From: Pseudoxanthomonas sp. SE1
GTDB taxonomy: Bacteria; Pseudomonadota; Gammaproteobacteria; Xanthomonadales; Xanthomonadaceae
Reading direction: 5' to 3'
NCBI RefSeq assembly: GCF_029542205.1
Contig: NZ_CP113783.1
Span: forward strand, 1,169,001 to 1,233,000
Length of the DNA: 64,000 nucleotides
The notes under the pieces were generated by a model that saw nothing but the letters and a program-made list of their open reading frames with translations, was not told the origin of the DNA and ran no database searches. Positions 39,020 to 49,217 of this stretch are shown one piece after another. Both the position numbers and the translations under genes were made by a program. How positions within the stretch are numbered: position 1 is the first letter of the stretch; each line of letters opens with the position of its first letter.

Positions 39020-41851
39020 ATGCATCGCCCCTGTCCTGCAGTCTTCCTGCATCGCCGAGTGCTGGCGTCACTCGTCGTATTGGCCTCGATGTCGCTGGCG
39101 GCTTGCTCCGCACAGCCCGGTGAAGCGCGTGATGCCCCTTTCTGGAGCACCGCACGACCCACTCCGGGATCCCCGCCCGGTCAGGCGCTGGACCAGCAAG
39201 CTGCGGCCGTTGCCGCCGAGGCGCAGGCCGCGCCACCCCGGAACATCAATGTCGATCCTGTGCCGCCGGGCCGCTACCGCATCGCCAGCGTGCTGAGCGG
39301 GTTGTGCATCGAGATCCGCGAAGGCAGTACCGCCAACGGAGCGCCGCTGGTGCAGTCCGCCTGCGAGGGCACGCTGCACCGGCAGTTCTTCGACATCGCC
39401 GAGACGACGGCCGGCCAGTACCGCCTGCGCAACCTGCACACGCAGAAGTCAGCGGACATTCCCGCGGGCTCGGGCGCCGACCATGTCATCGTGCAGCAAT
39501 GGGACGACAACGGCAGCGGCGCGCAGCGCTTCCGCCTGCAGCGCGTCGACGCCAGCGACCGCTATCGCATCGTCAACGTCAACAGCGGCAAGTGCCTGGG
39601 CATCGTGGGTGCGTCGACGATGGCCGGTGCGTCTGTCGAGCAGGTAGCCTGCGCCGCCGTGACCGCGCAGCAATTCCACCTCGGCGCCGGCGAGCCTCAA
39701 CCGGTGCGGCAGAACGGATCGCAGCCGCTGATCCCACCACCGCGGCCAGTACCGCCTTCTGCGAGTTACCAGCCCTTGCTGTGGCCGGATGATGTGGCGC
39801 CCGTGCACTACACGCAGGACGACGGCACGCTGGTCACCCACGTCGGCGGACGCGTGCGCGACCGCCACGCGCGCGAGCCCATCGTCGATGACAGCTACCA
39901 GGTCTTCCCGCCCCAGTACTTCGAACGGCGCACGCACGAGATCGTGATCCACGACGATGCGGTGCCCGGCACGTCCGGTGAGCAGCGCATCCTGACCATC
40001 GTCGTCAGGCCGCAGCACTACTGGTACGGCACCAATTTCCGCCACGGCTACATCGGCCGCCGCAGCGAGGATCCGCTGGAACCCACTTCGGTCGCGCTCT
40101 ATGCCGACAACGGCGGCATGAAGCTGTTGCCCGGCGGCATCGCGGCGCAGACGCCGATCGCGAACTACGCGCAACTCGGGCAGGATCCCAACGCCAACTA
40201 CACCCCGCCGGCCGGCACGCCGGGCAATGCCTTCGTGCTGGTCAAAGAGATCCGCACGGCCGCCAACGACGCCCACCGGCCCTTGCGCAAGGGCGACCTG
40301 GTGGAGTTCGAGCTGGGCATCTTCCTGGCGGGCAATCCGGATCTCATCGGTCGCTTCAACTACTACGCCGAGGCGCTCGTCTACCGCGCGGGATCGCACG
40401 GCATCGTGTCCTGGTTCCGTGGGCCCGGCTACGGCGTGCAACGTCCGCTGGACTCGCTGGCCATGCCGGCGGAAGCACTCAGCGCCGGGCCGTGGATGAC
40501 GCTGCACGAGGATACCTCCAGCGAGCCGTTCCGGATGCTGCAGCAGGCCTCGCACAACATCGCCGGCTACAACATGCAGCCATGGGCCGAAGGGCGCCGG
40601 CTGATCCATACCTCGTTCGCGAGCGGCCGCCACTCGGAGGAAAGCAACACGGTGTTCGCCGCGCATGCCGGCAAGACCGCCCCGCGCTTCTCGCAGACGC
40701 GCTGCGTGGACTGTCATGCGGGCAATGGACGCAGTTCGCCCGTGGTCGGTGCGCCCTTGGACCGGCTGGGCGTGTTCGTCGGCGTGGCCGGCGCAGGCAC
40801 GCAGGCGCCGGATACGCGCTTCGGCCAGCGCCTGCAGCAGGGCACCTATCGCGAGGCAGGAGCCAACGTGGACGGGCGCGAAGCCGAACTGGTGCTCACC
40901 GGCTACACGCAACTGCCAGGCCAGTACGGCGATGGCACCGGCTATGTGCTGCGCCGGCCGAACTACGCCCTGCGCGACCGTGCTGGCCAGCCGCTGGCGT
41001 TGCCCAGCGCCTTGTCGGTACGCGTGGCGCCCTCGCTGACAGGGCTGGGCCTGCTGGAAGCAGTGCCCGAACAGCAACTCGAACGTCTGGCGCTGGCGCA
41101 ACAGGGCGATCCCGACGGCGTGGCCGGCCGGCTGCAGATCGTGGCCGATCCACGTGACGCCGGTGTCAGTCGCGTGGGCCGCTTCGGCTGGAAGGCCGCT
41201 GCCGCCACGCTGGAACAGCAGACCTCGCTGGCGTTCAACACCGACATGGGCGTCACTTCGCCGCTGATGTCGTCGCTGGAATGCGCGCGTGGCAGCGAGG
41301 GCACGGCCTGCGCACAGGTCAACAGCGGCAGTGCGAAGCTGACCGCAGCCGACATCCACCAGACCACGCTCTACCTGAGCCTGCTGGGCGTGCCTCCGAA
41401 ACGGGACTTCGACAACCCGCAGGAGCAGGATGCACAGGCACGCGCCCGGCAATTGCGCGTCAAGCGCGGCGCACAACTGTTCGAAGCCGCCCGTTGCAGC
41501 ACTTGCCATACGCCGGAATTGCGCACGGGCCATCACCGGTTCGCCGAACTGCGTTACCAGACCATCCGCCCGTACAGCGATCTGCTGTTGCACGACATGG
41601 GCCCCGGGCTCGCCGACACCTATGTCGAAGGCCGCGCCACCGCACGCGAATGGCGCACGGCACCGCTATGGGGCCTCGGCCTGGCAGCCACGATCGATCC
41701 GAATGTCCGCTACCTGCACGACGGCCGCGCAGCGACGCTGGAAGAAGCCGTGCTTTGGCACGGCGGGCAGGGCGCGGCGGCGAAGCAGCGCTTCGAGGCG
41801 ATGAATGCCGAGGACCGTCGCGCGCTGGTGGAGTTCCTCAGGTCGCTGTGA
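39020..41851 (+). CDS. lipoprotein with ricin-type beta-trefoil and di-heme oxidoreductase (DHOR) domains
   Basis: 943 residues. Lipobox LAAC (C29). A ricin B-like beta-trefoil at about 75-205 (RYRIASVLSGLCIEIREGSTANGAPLVQ, YRLRNLHTQKSADIPAG, YRIVNVNSGKCLGIVG) is followed by about 330 residues without a family I can name, then a C-terminal region carrying two c-type heme sites, CVDCH (562-566) and CSTCH (826-830), with the DHOR blocks RVGRFGWKAAAATLEQQTSLAFNTDMGVTSP and ADIHQTTLYLSLLGVPPKR. It should be an outer membrane or periplasmic electron-transfer protein that also binds a sugar or polymer; substrate unknown. ATG at 39020 with AAGGA at 39003-39007. A terminator follows. Confidence 0.85.
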   Translation: MHRPCPAVFLHRRVLASLVVLASMSLAACSAQPGEARDAPFWSTARPTPGSPPGQALDQQAAAVAAEAQAAPPRNINVDPVPPGRYRIASVLSGLCIEIREGSTANGAPLVQSACEGTLHRQFFDIAETTAGQYRLRNLHTQKSADIPAGSGADHVIVQQWDDNGSGAQRFRLQRVDASDRYRIVNVNSGKCLGIVGASTMAGASVEQVACAAVTAQQFHLGAGEPQPVRQNGSQPLIPPPRPVPPSASYQPLLWPDDVAPVHYTQDDGTLVTHVGGRVRDRHAREPIVDDSYQVFPPQYFERRTHEIVIHDDAVPGTSGEQRILTIVVRPQHYWYGTNFRHGYIGRRSEDPLEPTSVALYADNGGMKLLPGGIAAQTPIANYAQLGQDPNANYTPPAGTPGNAFVLVKEIRTAANDAHRPLRKGDLVEFELGIFLAGNPDLIGRFNYYAEALVYRAGSHGIVSWFRGPGYGVQRPLDSLAMPAEALSAGPWMTLHEDTSSEPFRMLQQASHNIAGYNMQPWAEGRRLIHTSFASGRHSEESNTVFAAHAGKTAPRFSQTRCVDCHAGNGRSSPVVGAPLDRLGVFVGVAGAGTQAPDTRFGQRLQQGTYREAGANVDGREAELVLTGYTQLPGQYGDGTGYVLRRPNYALRDRAGQPLALPSALSVRVAPSLTGLGLLEAVPEQQLERLALAQQGDPDGVAGRLQIVADPRDAGVSRVGRFGWKAAAATLEQQTSLAFNTDMGVTSPLMSSLECARGSEGTACAQVNSGSAKLTAADIHQTTLYLSLLGVPPKRDFDNPQEQDAQARARQLRVKRGAQLFEAARCSTCHTPELRTGHHRFAELRYQTIRPYSDLLLHDMGPGLADTYVEGRATAREWRTAPLWGLGLAATIDPNVRYLHDGRAATLEEAVLWHGGQGAAAKQRFEAMNAEDRRALVEFLRSL

Positions 41852-41874
41852 ACCAGCCAGGCTGCACGCATAGA

Positions 41875-41899
41875 AAAGCGCCGGACAAGCCGGCGCTTT
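41875..41899. terminator. bidirectional terminator between the di-heme gene and accA
   Basis: Perfect ten-base stem AAAGCGCCGG/CCGGCGCTTT with a five-base loop; short T-run TTTG on plus and TTTTC on minus. Lies 24 bases after the di-heme gene stop and 24 bases past the accA stop. Confidence 0.8.
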
Positions 41900-41922
41900 G
41901 CTGGTAGGCCAAGCGTGCCGCC

Positions 41923-42882
<960 letters not shown>

Positions 42883-42978
42883 CTGCGGGCCAGGGGCCGG
42901 AAAGGGGGAAAGTGTAGCCGAAGCGTCCGGACGGTCACGTACGGGGGTGTAGGGCCGTGATGCGGCGCACGCGCTGTA

Positions 42979-45900
42979 TCAGTGGGTCCAGGGCCGATGG
43001 AATGCGGGCTTGGCCGTGCGCACGCCGGGCAGGGCGCGCAACGCGTCCAGCAGCTCCGTGTCCACGCGCACGGCCTTCTGGCCGTTGAGGTCCAGCATGC
43101 CGGCGATGGCGGACGTGCCCGCGGCCATCAGCAGGTCCAGCCGCAACGGCGTGCCGCCGGGCCGGTGTCGTGAAAGCAGCGCATCGACGCGCTGCCACAG
43201 GCCGGGCACGCGCAGGTCCAGGCGCAGTTGCAGGCGTTGCGCGTGCTGCTGACAGAGCTGGGTGTAGTCCCACACCTGGCGGATGCGCAGGCTGTAGCCG
43301 CCGCTGAACTCGTCCTCGCGCAGGCCGCCCTTGATGACGAGGACGCGATCACGCGTCAGCAGGGGGCCGAACTCGGCCAGCGCATCGGAGAACGCACTGC
43401 ATTCGATGCGCCCGCACCCGTCCTCCACCTGCACGAAGACCTGGCTGTCCCCCTTGCGCCGCACTCCGACCACCTGGCCCGCGATCACGCAGGACACTTC
43501 GGGCCGCCAGCCTTTCTTCTCGCCCGGCGACTGGTTGGCCCAGATGGCGTCCAGGTTGCCCAGGTCGTTGCCGACCAGTGAGCGCAGGTCTTCGCGATAA
43601 GGATCCATCGGATGGCCGCTGAGATAATGTCCCAGCGTCTCGCGCTCACCGTGCAGCAACTGGGTCAGCGGCCATTCGTCGGTTTCGGGCAGGTCGACGT
43701 GGATGTCGTCACCGCCGCTGCTGGAGCCGAACATGTCGACGATGCCGGCACTGCGGTTCTTGCTGATCTGGTCGATGGCCTTCAGGACTTCCGGCAACTG
43801 CAGCGCCAGCGACGCACGGTTGCGGCCCAGTGCGTCCAGCGCGCCGGCGTTGATCAGTGCTTCCAGCGCGCGCTTGTTGAGCTTCGAGGAATCGACGCGT
43901 TTGCAGAAATCCAGCAGGTCGCGGAACGTCCCGCCGTCGCGGCGCGCCTCGACGATGCTCTCGCACACGCCCTGCCCGACGCCCTTCACCGCGCCCAAGC
44001 CATAGCGGACCGTGCGGGCGTCGGTGGCGACGAACATGAAATCGGAATGGTTGACGTCCGGCGGCAGCACGGTCAGGCCAAGTCCGCGCGCTTCGTCGAG
44101 GAAGCCGACCACCTTGTCGGTCTTGTCCATGTCGGACGACAGCGTGGCCGCCATGAATTCGGCGGGATAGTGCTTCTTCAGCCACGCGGTCTGGTAGGCG
44201 ACCAGCGAGTACGCGGCGGCGTGCGACTTGTTGAAGCCGTAACCGGCGAACTTCTCCATCAGGTCGAAGATTTCGTCGGCCTTGCGCTCGTCGACACCGC
44301 CCTTCGCGGCACCCTCGCGGAAGATCTCGCGGTGCTTGGCCATTTCGGCCGGCACCTTCTTGCCCATCGCCCGGCGCAACAGGTCGGCGCCGCCCAGCGA
44401 GTAGCCGCCGACGATCTGCGCCATCTGCATGACCTGCTCCTGGTAGACCATGATGCCGTAGGTCTCTTCCAGCATGGTCCGCGTGCGCGGGTCGGGGTAC
44501 TCGAACTCCTCGCGGCCGTGCTTGCGCTCGACGAACGACGGGATCATGTCCATCGGGCCGGGGCGGTACAGCGCGTTCAGCGCGATCAGGTCCTCGAAGC
44601 GATCGGGCTTGGCTTCCTTCAGTGCGCGGCGCATGCCCGTGGATTCGAACTGGAACACCGAGCCGGTGTTGCCATTGGCGAACACGTCGCGATACACGCT
44701 GGCGTCGTCCAGCGGGATCGTGGTGATGTCGACAGGCGGCAGGCCGGCGCGCGCGTGCCGCTGGTTGATCGCCTTCACCGCCCAGTCGATGATCGTCAGC
44801 GTGCGCAGGCCCAGGAAGTCGAACTTCACCAGGCCGACCGCTTCCACGTCGTCCTTGTCGAACTGCGTGACCGGATTCTTGCCGCGGCCGTCCTCGTCGT
44901 GTTCGGCGAACAGTGGGCAGAAGTCCGACAGCGGCGACGGCGCGATCACCACGCCGCCTGCGTGCTTGCCGGCGTTGCGGGTAAGGTCTTCCAGCTGGCG
45001 CGCGAGGTCGATCAGGTCGCGTACGTCGTCTTCGTCGCGGTAGCGGTCGATCAGCTCCTGCGAGGCCGCCTCGCTGCTGCCTTCGCCCATCGCATCCTTC
45101 AGCGACACGCCCAGGATGTTCGGGATCAGCTTGGCGACGCCGTCGACTAGGCCGTACGGAAAGCCGAGCACGCGGCCGGCGTCGCGCACCACCGCCTTGG
45201 CCGCCATCGTGCCGTAGGTGATGATCTGGCTGACCCGGTCGCGGCCGTACTTGCGTGCGACGTAGTCGATCACTTCGTCGCGCCGGTCCATGCAGAAGTC
45301 GATGTCGAAGTCGGGCATCGACACGCGTTCCGGATTGAGGAAGCGCTCGAACAGCAGGCCGTACGGCAACGGGTCCAGGTCGGTGATCTGCAGCGCCCAC
45401 GCCACCAGCGAGCCGGCACCGGAGCCACGGCCCGGGCCGATCGGGATGCCGTTGTTCTTTCCCCACTGGATGAAGTCGGCCACGATCAGGAAGTAGCCGG
45501 GGAACCCCATCTTGCAGATGGTGTCCAGCTCGAAATCCAGCCGCTGCTCGTAATCCTGGCGCGTGTGGCCGGGCGCCAGCGGATTCTTCTCCAAGCGCGC
45601 CTTCAGCCCATCGTGCGACTGGCTGCGGATCCAGCTGTCCAGGGTCTCGTCGTCGGGCACCGGATAGGCGGGCAGGAAGTATGTGCCCAGCCGCATCTCG
45701 ATGTTGCAGCGCTGCGCCAGCGCCAGCGTGTTGTCGATGGCATCCGGCACATCGGCGAACAGTGCGGCCATCTGTTCGCCCGACTTCATGTATTGCTCGG
45801 CACTGTAGTCGCGGGGACGCTTGGGGTCGTCCAGGACGCGGCCGGAGGAAATGCACACCCGTGCCTCGTGTGCCTCGAACCCGTCCGGTGACAGGAAGCG

Positions 45901-46536
45901 CACGTCGTTGCTCGCGATCACGGGCAGGCCGCGCGCACCGGCGGCATGCAGCGCGAACGCATTGAAGGCTTCTTCGCCGTCGCGCTGCGTGCGGGTCAGT
46001 TCCAGATGCAGGTCGTCGCCGAAGCTGCGCTGCCAGTCGGCCAGGTGCTGCTCGGCCAGGTCATGGCGCCCTCCTTGCGCCAGGCGCCCCGCCATGCTCT
46101 GCCGGCCCATGATGGCGAACAGGCCCTGGTGGTCTGCGCGCAGCCAATCCGGATGGATGGCGACGCCGTCGGTGCGGTGGCCTTCCATCCATGCGCGCGA
46201 GAGCAGGCGCGACAGCGAGAGATAGCCGTCGCGGTCGCGGCACAGCAGCGTCACCGGCCACGGCGCATCGCTGCCGTCGGCCACCATCACGTCGGCGCCG
46301 GCGATGGGCTTGATGCCCACGCCTTCGGCAGCCTTGTAGAACTTCACCAGAGCAAACAGGTTGTTGCGGTCGGTGACTGCCAGCGCGGGCATGCCCAGCT
46401 CGACCGCACGGCTCAGCAGGTTGGGCTGCTTGGCTTTCTTCGGATCGGCGTGGTCCGGTTTCTCGGGCACGCGGATGATCGAATCCGCGAGCGAAAACTC
46501 GGTGTGCAGGCGCAGGTGGACGAAACGGGAGGACAT
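42979..46536 (-). CDS. dnaE: DNA polymerase III alpha subunit
   Basis: 1185 residues. PHP domain at the N-terminus (FVHLRLHTEFSLADSIIRV), polymerase active-site block VSMPDFDIDFCMDRRDEVIDYV near residue 410 with the catalytic aspartates, GPGRGSGAGSLVAW, and a C-terminal OB-fold region. The essential replicative polymerase, DnaE1 type. ATG at 46536 begins the family sequence. It is downstream of lpxD-fabZ-lpxA-lpxB-rnhB on the same strand, the conserved order, but here a small unknown gene and a terminator lie between rnhB and dnaE. Confidence 0.97.
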   Translation of the reverse strand: MSSRFVHLRLHTEFSLADSIIRVPEKPDHADPKKAKQPNLLSRAVELGMPALAVTDRNNLFALVKFYKAAEGVGIKPIAGADVMVADGSDAPWPVTLLCRDRDGYLSLSRLLSRAWMEGHRTDGVAIHPDWLRADHQGLFAIMGRQSMAGRLAQGGRHDLAEQHLADWQRSFGDDLHLELTRTQRDGEEAFNAFALHAAGARGLPVIASNDVRFLSPDGFEAHEARVCISSGRVLDDPKRPRDYSAEQYMKSGEQMAALFADVPDAIDNTLALAQRCNIEMRLGTYFLPAYPVPDDETLDSWIRSQSHDGLKARLEKNPLAPGHTRQDYEQRLDFELDTICKMGFPGYFLIVADFIQWGKNNGIPIGPGRGSGAGSLVAWALQITDLDPLPYGLLFERFLNPERVSMPDFDIDFCMDRRDEVIDYVARKYGRDRVSQIITYGTMAAKAVVRDAGRVLGFPYGLVDGVAKLIPNILGVSLKDAMGEGSSEAASQELIDRYRDEDDVRDLIDLARQLEDLTRNAGKHAGGVVIAPSPLSDFCPLFAEHDEDGRGKNPVTQFDKDDVEAVGLVKFDFLGLRTLTIIDWAVKAINQRHARAGLPPVDITTIPLDDASVYRDVFANGNTGSVFQFESTGMRRALKEAKPDRFEDLIALNALYRPGPMDMIPSFVERKHGREEFEYPDPRTRTMLEETYGIMVYQEQVMQMAQIVGGYSLGGADLLRRAMGKKVPAEMAKHREIFREGAAKGGVDERKADEIFDLMEKFAGYGFNKSHAAAYSLVAYQTAWLKKHYPAEFMAATLSSDMDKTDKVVGFLDEARGLGLTVLPPDVNHSDFMFVATDARTVRYGLGAVKGVGQGVCESIVEARRDGGTFRDLLDFCKRVDSSKLNKRALEALINAGALDALGRNRASLALQLPEVLKAIDQISKNRSAGIVDMFGSSSGGDDIHVDLPETDEWPLTQLLHGERETLGHYLSGHPMDPYREDLRSLVGNDLGNLDAIWANQSPGEKKGWRPEVSCVIAGQVVGVRRKGDSQVFVQVEDGCGRIECSAFSDALAEFGPLLTRDRVLVIKGGLREDEFSGGYSLRIRQVWDYTQLCQQHAQRLQLRLDLRVPGLWQRVDALLSRHRPGGTPLRLDLLMAAGTSAIAGMLDLNGQKAVRVDTELLDALRALPGVRTAKPAFHRPWTH

Positions 46537-46629
46537 GCCGGCTCGGAAGGCTGTCGGGGCAGCGTACCGGCGGCGGTGGGGAGGGGCAAGGCTTGACTTT
46601 CCCGGGTCGACGGAATGTGCGCGACAGGG

Positions 46630-46656
46630 AAAAAGAAGCCGCCCACGGGGACGGCT
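46630..46656 (-). terminator. terminator before dnaE (after the 46720 gene)
   Basis: On minus: AGCCGTCCC, four-base CGTG-type loop, GGGCGGCT (one G-T pair), followed by TCTTTTTCCC. It lies about 64 bases past the stop of the small gene at 46720 and about 95 bases before the dnaE start, so dnaE must have its own promoter in the remaining gap. Confidence 0.7.
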
Positions 46657-46719
46657 CAGGGGAAAACCCGAGGGCTCGGGTGGGATGGCCCGCGTACGGA
46701 TGCGCGGACGACTACCGGA

Positions 46720-47136
46720 TCAGTGGATGCGGAACAGCGGCACCGGTTCCGGCGCATAGCTGCTGTCGCGTACGTGGCGCAGCTGGTGCTCCAGCGCTGC
46801 TTCGGCTACGCGCAGGACTTCCCAGTCGGCGCGGGTGAAATGCAGCGCATCACGCGGGCAGCCGCGCAGTTGGGCTTCGAGATTGCGCAGCCGGCGGAAA
46901 TCCAGGTAACCGGCGGTCTCGTCGGCGATCAGGGTCCAGGTGGCCTCATCCATCGGGATCGCGGTGGGCGCGCCCAGCGTGGCCATCGCCTGCTGCAGGC
47001 GGGAGCGCAGGACGGGGTCGCGCGTCCAGTCGCGGTCGGCCAGCATGCAGCGCAGCAGCTGCATGCGTTCGTCGTCGATGGCATGTGCGGTGGAGGGTGG
47101 GGAAGGGGAAGACAGGGATGGGGTGGACCGGGTCAT
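46720..47136 (-). CDS. conserved-looking hypothetical protein between rnhB and dnaE
   Basis: 138 residues, soluble, no family recognised. A serine/proline-rich N-terminus (about 1-20) precedes a helical body (DDERMQLLRCMLADRDWTRDPVLRSRLQQAMATLG, then LIADETAGYLDFRRLRNLEAQLRGCPRDALHFTRADWEVLRVAEAALEHQLRHV). Codon third positions are strongly GC as in neighbours. GAGG precedes the ATG at 47136 at a workable distance. It lies within the otherwise tight lpx-rnhB-dnaE run and has its own terminator. Confidence 0.75.
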   Translation of the reverse strand: MTRSTPSLSSPSPPSTAHAIDDERMQLLRCMLADRDWTRDPVLRSRLQQAMATLGAPTAIPMDEATWTLIADETAGYLDFRRLRNLEAQLRGCPRDALHFTRADWEVLRVAEAALEHQLRHVRDSSYAPEPVPLFRIH

Positions 47137-47279
47137 GGCAAGCCTCGTAGGGCCGGTTCCGGCGGGGGGCGGAACCGCGTGACCATGCTGCCTGCCTGCA
47201 CATGCGCGCGCGTCTGCAGGAAGCCATCGTGACCATGGACAGGGTGTCGTCGGTCATGCGCCGCCCGGCGCACCCGCGA

Positions 47280-47885
47280 CTATCGTGGCGCGAGAACGGC
47301 CCGCACCGGAGCGAAGCTGTGACGGTGGTGGGGACACGGCCCATGTGCCGCCAGCGCGCGCAGGTGCGCGGGCGTCGGATAGCCCTTGTGCACCGCGAAG
47401 CCGTACTGCGGGAAGTCCGCGTGCATCTGCACCATCAGGCGGTCGCGCGACACCTTCGCCAGGATCGACGCCGCCATGATGGCGGGTTCGATCGCGTCGC
47501 CGCCGACGAGTGTCTCGGCCATGCAATCGAGGCCTTTCGGGGCGCGGTTGCCGTCGATGCGCACCAGTTCCGGCAGCGGCTGCAGCGCGGCGATGGCGCG
47601 ACGCATGCCTTCCAGTGTCGCCTGCAGGATGTTGAGGCGATCGATCTCGTCGGGCTCGACGAATACCACCTGCCACGCGAGCGCACGCGCCTGGATCAAC
47701 GGGAACAGCGCTTCGCGCTTCGCTTCGCTGAGTTGCTTGGAATCGTTGAGGCCAGGGATGGGGCGTGACGCGTCCAGGATCACCGCGGCGACAGCGACCG
47801 GCCCCGCAAGCGGTCCGCGGCCAGCTTCATCGACGCCAGCGACCAGGCGGACGTCGGGCATCGGGAACAGCGAGGCTGCGGTCAT
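47280..47885 (-). CDS. rnhB: ribonuclease HII
   Basis: 201 residues. [23 protein letters not shown] carries the catalytic Asp19-Glu20 pair; [37 protein letters not shown] and [27 protein letters not shown] are conserved. It removes ribonucleotides from DNA. The ATG at 47885 starts the protein; the upstream open frame runs through the REP element at 47900-47929. The REP pair separates it from lpxB. Confidence 0.96.
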   Translation of the reverse strand: MTAASLFPMPDVRLVAGVDEAGRGPLAGPVAVAAVILDASRPIPGLNDSKQLSEAKREALFPLIQARALAWQVVFVEPDEIDRLNILQATLEGMRRAIAALQPLPELVRIDGNRAPKGLDCMAETLVGGDAIEPAIMAASILAKVSRDRLMVQMHADFPQYGFAVHKGYPTPAHLRALAAHGPCPHHRHSFAPVRAVLAPR

Positions 47886-47899
47886 CGCGCGATGCCCCC

Positions 47900-48054
47900 T
47901 CCTGTAGGAGCGACGTAAGTCGCGACCGCGGGAACGACGTTCACGCAAACCCTTCTTCTGGCAAGCAGGAGTGATGCGGGGGTTTCTACGGTGAGCGATG
48001 AAGACGTGGGGGCAGCCATGGTTTGCGGTCGCGACTTACGTCGCTCCTACAGGA
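47900..48054. repeat. inverted pair of GTAG-type REP elements overlapping the lpxB end
   Basis: A 30-base arm (47900-47929, core GTAGGAGCGACGTAAGTCGC) is repeated perfectly in inverse at 48025-48054, with 95 bases between. The pair lies between lpxB and rnhB on their shared transcript. The right arm reads into lpxB: it supplies the last codons and the stop. Same family as 21891-22015. Confidence 0.9.
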
Positions 48055-49217
48055 GTGCGGATCAGCTCTACCACTGCATCGGCAGCGCGCGCCGACGCAT
48101 CCTGGCGCAGCTGCTCGTGCAGTCGCAGATAGGTTGGCTGCAGCGAAGCGGCGGCTTCGGGTTCGCGGAACCAGCGCAGCACGGCCTTGGACAGCTGTTC
48201 GGGAGTGCAATCGTCCTGCATCAGTTCCGGCGCGATGTCTTCCCCCGCCAGCACGTTGGGCAGCGCATAGCGCTCTACCTTCAGCATCCCGAGGCCCTTG
48301 ACGATGCGGTAGGTCAGCGGGGCGATGCGGTAGCCCACCACCATCGGCCGCTTGCACAGCATGGCCTCCAGGGTCGCCGTGCCGGAGGCCAGCAGGACGA
48401 CATCGCTGGCAATCATCGCCTCGCGTGCACGGCCGTCGAGCAGGTGCCAGGCGGGGTCGACGCCTTGCGCGGCGATCTGCGCTTCCAGTGCCTGGCGGCA
48501 GGCGGCGTTCGCGGCCGGGATGATGATCTGCAGACCGGGGACTTGCGCGGCCACCCTGCGTGCCGCGTCGAAAAAGGCCGGGCCAAGCCGGCCGATCTCG
48601 CCCAGGCGGCTGCCAGGCAGCACGGCCAGGACGGGTGCGTCGGGCGACACGCCGAGTGCGGCGCGCGCGGACGCGCGATCGGGATCCATCGGGATCTCGT
48701 CCGCCATCGGATGGCCGACGAAGCGCGCGTCGACGGCGTGACGCGCATAGATCGGCGGCTCCATCGGGAACAGGCAGAGCACACGGTCCGCGCTGTGGCC
48801 GATCTTCCCGGCGCGCTTCTCGCGCCACGCCCATACCGAGGGACTGACGTAGTGCACGGTGCGCACGCCACGCATCTTGAGCCAACGTTCGACGCCGAGG
48901 TTGAAGTCGGGCGCGTCGATGCCGACGAACACATCGGGCTTCCAGTCCAGCACGCGCTGGCGGAACGCCTTGCGCAGGCGCAACAGGCGCGGCAGGTGGC
49001 GCAGCACTTCGGCCAGGCCCATCACGGCGAGCTCGTTCGCATCGAACCAGGTCTCGCAGCCCGCCGCACGCATCGCGTCGCCGCCGATGCCCGCGAACTC
49101 GGCACGCGGGAAGCGTTGCTTCAGCACCTCCACGAGCCCCGCACCCAGGCCGTCGCCGGACGCCTCGCCCGCGCACAGCGCGATGCGCAGCGGCCGCGCC
49201 GCGGGTGTCGCTCCCAT
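48036..49217 (-). CDS. lpxB: lipid-A-disaccharide synthase
   Basis: 393 residues. LRIALCAGEASGDGLGAGLVEVLK, GIGGDAMRAAG, VFVGIDAPDFNLGVERWLKMRGVRTVHYVSPSVWAWREKRAGKI and VLLASGTATLEAMLCKRPMVVGYR are diagnostic of this GT19 glycosyltransferase, which joins UDP-diacylglucosamine and lipid X. ATG at 49217 shares a base with the lpxA stop (TGATG). The C-terminal VGAT and the TAA stop at 48036-48038 are encoded by the REP arm at 48025-48054, so the natural C-terminus has been replaced or extended by the repeat. Confidence 0.96.
   Translation of the reverse strand: MGATPAARPLRIALCAGEASGDGLGAGLVEVLKQRFPRAEFAGIGGDAMRAAGCETWFDANELAVMGLAEVLRHLPRLLRLRKAFRQRVLDWKPDVFVGIDAPDFNLGVERWLKMRGVRTVHYVSPSVWAWREKRAGKIGHSADRVLCLFPMEPPIYARHAVDARFVGHPMADEIPMDPDRASARAALGVSPDAPVLAVLPGSRLGEIGRLGPAFFDAARRVAAQVPGLQIIIPAANAACRQALEAQIAAQGVDPAWHLLDGRAREAMIASDVVLLASGTATLEAMLCKRPMVVGYRIAPLTYRIVKGLGMLKVERYALPNVLAGEDIAPELMQDDCTPEQLSKAVLRWFREPEAAASLQPTYLRLHEQLRQDASARAADAVVELIRTPVGAT

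Noticed and set aside
43612..45150. A 512-codon plus-strand open frame opposite dnaE
   Set aside because: Shadow of dnaE; Val/Gln/His-rich composition typical of the reverse frame in GC-rich genes.
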